DNA from: Lachnospiraceae bacterium
GTDB taxonomy: Bacteria; Bacillota; Clostridia; Lachnospirales; Lachnospiraceae
DNA length: 10,373 nt
Assembly (NCBI GenBank): GCA_009774245.1
Contig: VSNM01000125.1
Coordinates: 1 to 10,373 of the forward strand
Direction of reading: 5' to 3'
Positions 5,464-10,373 of this stretch are shown one piece after another (position 1 is the stretch's first letter; each line of letters opens with the position of its first letter). The notes beneath the pieces were generated by a model. That model saw only the letters and a program-made list of their open reading frames with translations. It searched no databases and was not told the DNA's origin. Both the position numbers and the translations under genes were made by a program.

Positions 5464-6912
5464 ATGGGAACTACCAAACGGGCGTTTCTCTACGTCACAC
5501 GGAAAAAGGGGAAAAGTATCCTGCTCTTTTTCATTCTTCTTATCATGTCAACTTTTGTATTGACCGGGCTTTCTACCCAAAAAGCATCGCAGGAGGCACA
5601 AAAGAATCTGCGGGAGGCTTTAGGCGGTGAATTCTATGTTTCAGTTGAACTATCGGAAAGCAATCCTTATTTCAGGAGGGTTGATGATGGGGAAGGCGCT
5701 CTTGACCTTTACACGGAGCTTCCCGTCACACGGGATATGATTAATGCCATTATGGAAATAGGCGGCATTGAAAAATATGATGCATCAGCCCAAACGCTTG
5801 TTTCTACAAACCTTACTATCTTTCCCGGTAATGTTCCTTTGAAAGGGGAGCTTAATAACAAGATATATGCCCGGACTGTCGCCGGAACTGAAAATAACAG
5901 CTTTTTTCAGTCGGGAATAATGGAACTGACTGAAGGAAAACACATTACGGGAAATGAAAGTAATGCAGCGGTTATCAGCAGGGATATGGCAGACCAGAAC
6001 AGCCTGCAGATAGGTGACAGCATTTCCTTACAGGCCGATGAGGAGGCGGAAGTTAGGATTATTGGTATTTATGAAATCCGAAAGCCAGATCCGGCATATG
6101 CGAGTGTTGTCACTTATGAAAAACTGGAAAACCAGATTTTTATTGACACAAGCGCCTTACAGGATTTATTTGGGGATATGCCGATGGGATTTTACGAGGT
6201 GGCATTTTCCGTATATGATCCTGCACAGCTTGACAGCATTATGTCAGAAGTGAAAGGTTTATCTGCTATTGACTGGCGGGCTTTTGAAGTGGCGGCAGAT
6301 AACCAGACTTATCTGGATGCCGCCGCACCATTGCAGAAACTGCAGGCTTTGGTGTCATCCATAATATGGGTGATTGCATTGGTGAGCGCTGTCATCCTTT
6401 CATTGATACTCACCATGTGGGGAAGAAGCCGTATCCACGAGACAGGTGTGTTCCTATCCCTTGGCATTGGAAAGATGAGGATTATCGGGCAGTATCTTGC
6501 TGAGGTTTTGATGATTGCGGTAATCGCCTTTGGATGCTCTTATTTTACAAGCAACTTGGTGGCAGGGCGGCTTGCAAATGGACTGATGCAGCAGAATATT
6601 TCGGTAAGCGAGGAACAGACAGCGGGAGTGACCATAACCAAAAAAGACGGATTCAGTGAGGATGTGGTGGTCAGCATAAAAGATGATTCTGCTTTGTCGG
6701 ATATGCCTTCTGGTCAGGATACCGCCCCGGAAGTGGAAGTTGCAGCAGACGGGGCAGAGGCAGACACGGAGCAGATCAGCGTTACGATTGATTTTTACAA
6801 TATGCTGCAGCTCTATCTTATAGGCATTATCGTTATCATTCTTTCAGTGGGAATTTCCTCGTTGTCGGTAATGCGCCTGAAACCCCGTGAAATCTTGTCA
6901 AAAATGAGTTAA
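5464..6912 (+). CDS. FtsX-type ABC transporter permease
   Basis: 482 residues with the MacB/FtsX layout: one N-terminal transmembrane helix (about 17-37), a large extracytoplasmic domain of about 255 residues, then three helices (about 295-318, 343-366, 448-468). A short basic C-terminal tail (RLKPREILSKMS) is typical of this fold. The cytoplasmic loop after helix 2 contains the ATPase-contact segment ETGVFLSLGIGKMRIIGQYL. Such permeases usually act as a dimer with a cytoplasmic ATPase in mechanotransmission, export of peptides, or removal of antimicrobials from the membrane. The loop between the last two helices is unusually long and acidic (about 368-447). The start follows GGAGG (5452-5456) by 7 nt. 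The gene lies 20 nt upstream of its ATPase and is preceded by the 11-bp operator repeats. Substrate unknown. Confidence 0.88.
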   Translation: MGTTKRAFLYVTRKKGKSILLFFILLIMSTFVLTGLSTQKASQEAQKNLREALGGEFYVSVELSESNPYFRRVDDGEGALDLYTELPVTRDMINAIMEIGGIEKYDASAQTLVSTNLTIFPGNVPLKGELNNKIYARTVAGTENNSFFQSGIMELTEGKHITGNESNAAVISRDMADQNSLQIGDSISLQADEEAEVRIIGIYEIRKPDPAYASVVTYEKLENQIFIDTSALQDLFGDMPMGFYEVAFSVYDPAQLDSIMSEVKGLSAIDWRAFEVAADNQTYLDAAAPLQKLQALVSSIIWVIALVSAVILSLILTMWGRSRIHETGVFLSLGIGKMRIIGQYLAEVLMIAVIAFGCSYFTSNLVAGRLANGLMQQNISVSEEQTAGVTITKKDGFSEDVVVSIKDDSALSDMPSGQDTAPEVEVAADGAEADTEQISVTIDFYNMLQLYLIGIIVIILSVGISSLSVMRLKPREILSKMS

Positions 6913-6932
6913 GGAAAAGGAGAAAATAGAAA

Positions 6933-7562
6933 ATGGCTGTATTAGAAATGAAAGGGATATGTTATGCCTATGAGAAAGGCAGGCCAATATTGTCAGACAT
7001 AAATACTGAATTTGAAGTTGGGAAAATGTATGCTGTTCTTGGACCGTCCGGTTCCGGCAAGACAACTATGCTGTCACTGATCGGCGGGCTGGATATTCCG
7101 CAAAAAGGTGAAATCCTCTTTAGTGGTGAAAATATTTCACAGTGCGGGCTTGCCTGTCACAGACGCAGCCACGTTTCATTGATATTTCAAAGCTACAACC
7201 TCATTGACTATATGACACCAATGGAAAATGTGGCATTGACAGCGAAAAAGGATGTCCTGCCCCTGCTCCTGCGGCTTGGGCTGACAGCCGAGGAAGCAAA
7301 ACGAAATGTAATGAAACTGTCCGGAGGGCAGCAACAGCGTGTGGCAATCGCCCGCGCCCTGGCCTCAGATACCCCGGTCATTTTAGCGGATGAACCGACA
7401 GGAAACCTCGACGGGGACACGGCGGGCGAAATTACGGGCATATTGAAAGAAAGCGCACATGAGCTGAATAAATGCGTGATAGTTGTAACCCATTCAAACG
7501 AACTGGCAGCGCAGGCAGATGTTGTTTTGAACTTAAAACGCGGCAGCCTTCATATGGCTTAA
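6933..7562 (+). CDS. ABC transporter ATP-binding protein (MacB/LolD type)
   Basis: A 209-residue nucleotide-binding subunit with all catalytic motifs: Walker A GPSGSGKT (37-44), Q-loop Q86 (LIFQSYNLI), signature LSGGQQQR (129-136), Walker B VILADEP with catalytic E154, D-loop GNLD, and H-loop H187 (VVTHSNE). It falls in the MacB/LolD/FtsE-like group that powers FtsX-type permeases, slightly shorter than the usual 220 or so residues because the helical region is compact. An AAGGAG (6917-6922) lies 10 nt before the ATG. It follows the permease by 20 nt in one operon; the pair would form a transporter whose genes are controlled by the upstream two-component system. A stable hairpin region follows the gene. 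Confidence 0.94.
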   Translation: MAVLEMKGICYAYEKGRPILSDINTEFEVGKMYAVLGPSGSGKTTMLSLIGGLDIPQKGEILFSGENISQCGLACHRRSHVSLIFQSYNLIDYMTPMENVALTAKKDVLPLLLRLGLTAEEAKRNVMKLSGGQQQRVAIARALASDTPVILADEPTGNLDGDTAGEITGILKESAHELNKCVIVVTHSNELAAQADVVLNLKRGSLHMA

Positions 7563-7590
7563 ATTTTTAATTGTAAATACACAAAAGCTA

Positions 7591-7631
7591 ACCGCCGTAC
7601 TATGGCAGACCGCCATATGCGGCGGTCTGCC
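7591..7631 (+). terminator. Strong hairpin after the ABC operon, with an alternative fold
   Basis: GGCAGACCGCC (7604-7614) pairs perfectly with GGCGGTCTGCC (7621-7631) around ATATGC. ACCGCCG (7591-7597) can instead pair with CGGCGGT (7620-7626), so the two folds exclude each other. No T-run follows directly. It may slow or end transcription, protect the 3' end, or act as an attenuator. Confidence 0.55.
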
Positions 7632-7666
7632 TGTTGGAAAGCGGGGGAATCAGAGGTAATATGCTT

Positions 7667-7723
7667 ACACGGTGGTTTGCGTTTGTGCTTATAGTCGTTT
7701 CGTGTAAAAACCGTGTTATTTTT
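7667..7723 (+). terminator. Possible terminator between the ABC operon and the convergent HxlR gene
   Basis: ACACGGT (7667-7673) pairs with ACCGTGT (7710-7716), followed by TATTTTT. The loop is long (36 nt) and includes the 18-bp repeat GCTTATAGTCGTTTCGTG (7687-7704). The T-run is on the plus strand, so it would serve the ABC genes. Confidence 0.4.
7687..7704 (+). repeat. 18-bp direct repeat, copy 1
   Basis: GCTTATAGTCGTTTCGTG is identical to 10143-10160. Both copies lie downstream of a hairpin that contains GCGGCGGT. The two copies bracket the HxlR and radical SAM genes. Confidence 0.8.
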
Positions 7724-7736
7724 CATACGGGTTCTG

Positions 7737-8081
7737 TCAGTCGGGGCAGAGGTATGTCTCGCTCCATGTCATCATAGCCTGCAGGACAGGTATGAAGCTC
7801 TCTCCGAATTCAGTAAGTGAGTATTCCACTTTCGGTGGGATTTCCCTGTAAATCTCCCGATGGAGGAAACCGTCACTTTCCAATTCCCTGAGCTGCTTTG
7901 TGAGCGTGGACTGTGTGATACCGTCAAGGCGGCGCATCAGCTCCCCGAACCGTTGGATTTTGTAAAAGGACACATACCATAAGATCAGGATTTTCCATTT
8001 GCCGCCGATTACGGACTGGAGCCTGCCCATAGGGACGCAGCGGGCAATGGTTTCCTCGTTGTTGAATTTGTTTTCAGCCAT
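7737..8081 (-). CDS. HxlR-family winged-helix transcriptional regulator
   Basis: 114 residues, full length for the HxlR group. It carries the family's N-terminal signature with a cysteine (C15) shortly before VIGGKWKILILW, a winged helix with recognition segment ITQSTLTKQLRELESDGFL (about 55-73), and the wing EIPPKVEYSLTEFG. In relatives such as YodB and HypR a cysteine at about this position senses quinones, aldehydes or hypochlorite. Whether C15 (or C112 near the C-terminus) is reactive here is inference. The ATG at 8081 follows AAGAGGTGG (8096-8088) by 6 nt. The gene is divergent from the radical SAM pair and convergent with the ABC operon. Inverted TAGTAC half-sites in the divergent spacer suggest that it represses itself and the radical SAM genes. 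Confidence 0.9.
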   Translation of the reverse strand: MAENKFNNEETIARCVPMGRLQSVIGGKWKILILWYVSFYKIQRFGELMRRLDGITQSTLTKQLRELESDGFLHREIYREIPPKVEYSLTEFGESFIPVLQAMMTWSETYLCPD

Positions 8082-8146
8082 TTCATTCCACCTCTTTCCC
8101 CATGAGTATATCCCGGCGGTGGGAAAAAATCAAGATACGGTTATTT

Positions 8147-8196
8147 TTGACAGATAGTACGAAAAAGTGTACTACCGACTAAAAAAGACAGTACTT
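8147..8196. promoter_or_regulatory. HxlR-type operator and divergent promoter region
   Basis: TAGTAC (8155-8160) and GTACTA (8169-8174) form an inverted repeat with an 8-bp gap, and AGTACT (8190-8195) is a third related site. HxlR proteins are known to bind inverted TACT/AGTA-type sites. A plus-strand TTGACA (8147-8152) with TACTAC at 8170-8175 (17-bp spacing) places the operator inside the promoter. TTGATT (8195-8200) with TAATTT (8218-8223) is an alternative plus promoter. On the minus strand, TTAGTC (8182-8177) and TACTAT (8159-8154), also 17 bp apart, could serve the HxlR gene. Confidence 0.6.
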
Positions 8197-8259
8197 GATT
8201 TCATGGAATTTTAGAGGTAATTTAGTGCAAAAGAGGAAAGAAGCGAGGAGGAATGAATG

Positions 8260-9159
8260 ATGCACTATACAGGAACCATATGGAGGCCGCCCTATGAGGC
8301 ATCTTCCCTGCTGCTGGAAGTTACCGCGGGCTGTACGCACCACAGATGCAAGTTCTGTACGCTTTACGCAGACCTGCCTTTCCAGTTCAGGATGTCACCG
8401 ATGGAGGATATAGAGGCGGACTTGAAAGAGACACAGAAGATGTACCGCTCCTTTTTCGGGAGGAAGGTAACCCGGACTTTCCTGACTGGGGCGAACCCTT
8501 TCGTGCTGAAATATGACAGGCTGATGGAGATCGCGGGGCTGATCCACAGATATTTCCCGGAGATGGAGACCATTGGCTGTTTTTCCCGGGTGACGGATGT
8601 CACGCTGAAAACGGACGAGGAACTGGCGGCTTTGCGCGGAGCCGGTTATGACGGGCTGACAATCGGCATCGAAACGGCGGATGACGAGGCGCTGCGGTTC
8701 ATGGATAAGGGATATCTGGCGGTTGACATTTTGGAGCAGTGCGGAAGGCTGGACAAGGCGGGCATCCGTTACAGCTTTTTCTATCTGACGGGCATATCCG
8801 GCGAAGGGCGCGGGGAGGACGGGGCAAGGGCCACCGCCGCTGTATGCAATCAGCTCCATCCTGCCCTGGTCGGCGCGAATATGCTGACCATCTACCCGGA
8901 TTCAAGGCTGTACGGGGAAATCCGGCAGGGGAACTGGAAAGAGGAAACTGAGACAGAGAAGTACAGGGAAGTCCGGGCATTGGTGGAAGGGTTGGAAATC
9001 CCCACGGAGTTTGCCGCGCTGGGCGCTTCCAATGCGTTCCAGATGCATGGCGTTTTGCCGGAAGATAAGGAGAAACTGCTGGCTTTCCTTGATGACGTGA
9101 TAAAGAATGTGGGCGAGGACGAACTGCGGCGCTACCGTAAGAGCGTCCGCCATCTGTAG
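8260..9159 (+). CDS. Radical SAM protein with a CX4CX2C cluster motif (first of two paralogs)
   Basis: A protein of 299 residues (300 if it starts at the ATG at 8257; numbering below uses 8257). C26, C31 and C34 in AGCTHHRCKFCTLY form a CX4CX2C motif for the [4Fe-4S] cluster; the usual radical SAM spacing is CX3CX2C. Other barrel motifs follow: LTGANPF (77-83), the SAM-binding GLTIGIETADD (133-143) and MLTIYPDS (209-216). The protein is a bare barrel without a recognisable accessory domain, so the substrate cannot be named. The ATG at 8260 is preferred because it lies 8 nt after AGGAGG (8246-8251) and gives MHYTG, matching MHFTG of the paralog. The stop codon lies within the next gene's ribosome site, so the two are coupled. 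Probably controlled by the divergent HxlR regulator. Confidence 0.85.
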   Translation: MHYTGTIWRPPYEASSLLLEVTAGCTHHRCKFCTLYADLPFQFRMSPMEDIEADLKETQKMYRSFFGRKVTRTFLTGANPFVLKYDRLMEIAGLIHRYFPEMETIGCFSRVTDVTLKTDEELAALRGAGYDGLTIGIETADDEALRFMDKGYLAVDILEQCGRLDKAGIRYSFFYLTGISGEGRGEDGARATAAVCNQLHPALVGANMLTIYPDSRLYGEIRQGNWKEETETEKYREVRALVEGLEIPTEFAALGASNAFQMHGVLPEDKEKLLAFLDDVIKNVGEDELRRYRKSVRHL

Positions 9160-9172
9160 GAGGTGATCTGAG

Positions 9173-10054
9173 TTGCATTTTACGGGAAGGACGTGGAGGC
9201 CACCCTATGAGGCGCATTCCGTCATTATACAGGCAACTTCCGGCTGCACCTATAAAAAATGCCGTTTCTGCAGCCTTTACAAAGACGAGTGTTTCCGTAT
9301 GTCACCGATGGAGGAGTTCGAGGAAGACCTGGCGGAGATCAAAAGCTACCAGCCCTATGCGCGGCGTATCTTCTGGACGGGGGCAAACCCGTTCGCCATG
9401 AGCTATGAGAACCTGAAACTCCGTGCGCTGACGGTGCGGGATTACCTCATCAAATGCCAGACGATGGCCATGTTTGCCAGCATCCGAGATATCAGGGACA
9501 AGGAAGTGCGGCAGCTTAAGAAGCTCCGGGCGATGGGGATAAACGGGCTGACCATCGGGACGGAGAGCGGTGACGATGGCACGCTCGCCTTGGCGGGCAA
9601 AGGGTACACGGCGGCTGACATACTGGAGCAGTGCCGGAAGCTGGACGAGGCAGGGATAGAGTATTATTTCGTCTACATGACCGGGCTTGCGGGGAAAGGG
9701 AGGGGATACTGGAATGCGGTGAACAGTGCAAAGCTGTTCAGCCAGCTCAATCCATATTTTATTTCCGTGGATTCCCTCACGCTGTTCCCGGATACGGAAC
9801 TGTACCGCATGGAACGGGAGGGGAAATTTACCCCTGCCGGGGAAAAGGAACGCATGGAGGAACTGCAGGTGTTCATCAAAAATTTGCAGATCAGGACCCA
9901 CCTGTTTGCCAATTCCAGTTCAAACTTTTACCCGGTCACTGCCTATCTGCCGAAGGATAGGGATTTTGTGGTCAGTGAATTGCAGCACGTCTGCGATACG
10001 GTAAGCGAGGATGAGATGGCGGAATACCGTAGGAACCTGAAATCTTTAGGATAA
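9173..10054 (+). CDS. Radical SAM protein with a CX4CX2C cluster motif (second paralog, TTG start)
   Basis: 293 residues, collinear with the preceding gene product. The N-termini match closely (MHFTGRTWRPPYEAHS against MHYTGTIWRPPYEASS), as do C25, C30 and C33 (SGCTYKKCRFCSLY), FRMSPME, WTGANPF (68-74), GLTIGTESGDD (125-135), ADILEQC and SLTLFPDT (201-208). The TTG start is supported by AGGAGGTGATC (9158-9168), an exact match to the 16S rRNA tail, and by the alignment to the paralog. That site overlaps the upstream stop codon, so the two proteins are made together and may work as a heterodimer or on successive substrates. The region between motifs has diverged considerably, so this is an old duplication, not a recent copy. 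Specific reaction unknown. Confidence 0.85.
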   Translation: MHFTGRTWRPPYEAHSVIIQATSGCTYKKCRFCSLYKDECFRMSPMEEFEEDLAEIKSYQPYARRIFWTGANPFAMSYENLKLRALTVRDYLIKCQTMAMFASIRDIRDKEVRQLKKLRAMGINGLTIGTESGDDGTLALAGKGYTAADILEQCRKLDEAGIEYYFVYMTGLAGKGRGYWNAVNSAKLFSQLNPYFISVDSLTLFPDTELYRMEREGKFTPAGEKERMEELQVFIKNLQIRTHLFANSSSNFYPVTAYLPKDRDFVVSELQHVCDTVSEDEMAEYRRNLKSLG

Positions 10055-10072
10055 CAGAATTTACAAAAGACA

Positions 10073-10108
10073 AACCGCTGCTATGGTTTTATTCTGTATG
10101 CGGCGGTT
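10073..10108 (+). terminator. Hairpin after the radical SAM operon
   Basis: AACCGCTGC (10073-10081) pairs with GCGGCGGTT (10100-10108), 9 bp with one T-G wobble, around an 18-nt loop. It is followed by CCCGTTT, a poor T-run. It resembles the hairpin after the ABC operon (shared ACAAAAG upstream, CTATGG in the loop, TATGCGGCGGT on the 3' arm). Confidence 0.5.
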
Positions 10109-10142
10109 CCCGTTTCCCCATATCGGCTATGTGCCCAGATAC

Positions 10143-10183
10143 GCTTATAGTCGTTTCGTGCAATTTATGGGCGTTTTGTGCAA
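10143..10183 (+). repeat. 18-bp direct repeat, copy 2, within a pair of CGTTTYGTGCAA sites
   Basis: GCTTATAGTCGTTTCGTG (10143-10160) repeats 7687-7704 exactly. It overlaps CGTTTCGTGCAA (10152-10163), which recurs as CGTTTTGTGCAA (10172-10183), 20 bp downstream. Two direct repeats about two helical turns apart, just upstream of a -35, are the usual layout of LytTR-type regulator sites. Confidence 0.6.
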
Positions 10184-10189
10184 CGGCGT

Positions 10190-10219
10190 TTGATAGGATG
10201 CCCCATAATCCGATATAAT
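10190..10219 (+). promoter_or_regulatory. Strong promoter of the terminal regulator gene
   Basis: TTGATA (10190-10195, five of six consensus bases), an 18-bp spacer and a perfect TATAAT (10214-10219). The expected start is near 10226, leaving a leader of about 20 nt. Confidence 0.75.
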
Positions 10220-10246
10220 TTATGACGGAAAGTGAGGAAAATATGG

Positions 10247-10373
10247 ATGAAGATAGCGGTCTGCGATGACAGCAGGGAGGACAGGGACGCGCTTAAGGCG
10301 CTGCTGGAAGCCTGCGGGCATGATTTTGAAATAAGGGAATACGGTTCCGGCGAGGAGCTTTATGCGGATATGG
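10247..10373 (+). CDS. Receiver-domain response regulator, probably AgrA/LytTR type (5' part, runs off the window)
   Basis: The first 42 residues are visible. They begin MKIAVCDDSREDRDALKALL, with the acidic pair D7-D8 of a receiver domain, and continue with EIREYGSGEELYADM. The AVCDD opening and the EYGSGEEL segment before the missing phospho-acceptor are typical of receivers attached to LytTR DNA-binding domains, such as AgrA, but the output domain lies outside the window. The ATG at 10247 lies 9 nt after GTGAGG (10232-10237); an overlapping ATG at 10243 is out of frame. A strong promoter and a pair of direct repeats lie just upstream, as expected for an autoregulated LytTR regulator. A sensor kinase gene would be expected next. 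Confidence 0.7.
   Translation, partial: MKIAVCDDSREDRDALKALLEACGHDFEIREYGSGEELYADM

Noticed and set aside
8395..9901. Long minus-strand frames opposite the radical SAM genes
   Set aside because: These are shadows of G+C-rich coding sequence. The plus-strand proteins have full radical SAM motifs and perfect ribosome sites; the antisense frames have neither.

Overview
The window looks like accessory, probably horizontally acquired DNA from a low-to-medium G+C Gram-positive of the class Clostridia, most likely a gut Lachnospiraceae or Ruminococcaceae type. The grounds are near-perfect AGGAGG ribosome sites on almost every gene, TTG starts, rho-independent terminators, and a gene set (holin-like toxin, sigma/anti-sigma pair, OmpR-type two-component system, FtsX-type ABC exporter, HxlR regulator, radical SAM enzymes, start of an AgrA-like regulator) often carried by integrative elements of these bacteria. 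No integrase, relaxase, transposase, tRNA, rRNA or CRISPR array is visible, so the mobile-element assignment is inference.

Layout. 1-167 (-): 5' part of an unrecognised gene. 253-618: a compact candidate type I toxin-antitoxin locus. It has a 34-residue hydrophobic toxin (+) with a structured leader, a terminator hairpin, and a consensus promoter on the opposite strand (TTGACA-N17-TAAGAT) that would drive an antisense RNA into the toxin mRNA 3' end. 600-1336: no convincing gene, but dense DNA structure: GGGGTAAA tandem repeats, a strong terminator, four copies of a TACTATCACGCAAAA-type repeat in both orientations, and a perfect 17-bp inverted repeat. 1373-7562 (+): a regulated transport module. 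An ECF-like sigma factor overlaps its membrane anti-sigma partner, followed by a decayed gene remnant, an OmpR-family response regulator and sensor kinase (4-nt overlap), a terminator, then an FtsX-type permease and its ATPase. The regulator promoter and the permease promoter share tandem 11-bp direct repeats placed the same distance from a -10 hexamer. This suggests that the regulator controls itself and the exporter, a typical envelope-stress or antimicrobial-peptide circuit. 7737-8081 (-): an HxlR-family regulator divergent from two tandem paralogous radical SAM genes (8260-10054, +), with inverted TAGTAC half-sites between them. 10247 to the end (+): the start of a receiver-domain regulator with a strong promoter and a pair of 12-bp direct repeats 20 bp apart.

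The HxlR/radical SAM block is G+C-richer than the transporter module and is bracketed by two copies of a similar intergenic segment (a hairpin with GCGGCGGT, then an identical 18-bp sequence). This points to a mosaic region assembled from separate cassettes. The clearest candidates for something under-described are the toxin/antisense locus with its possible Shine-Dalgarno switch, the shared 11-bp operators, and the HxlR-controlled pair of CX4CX2C radical SAM proteins.
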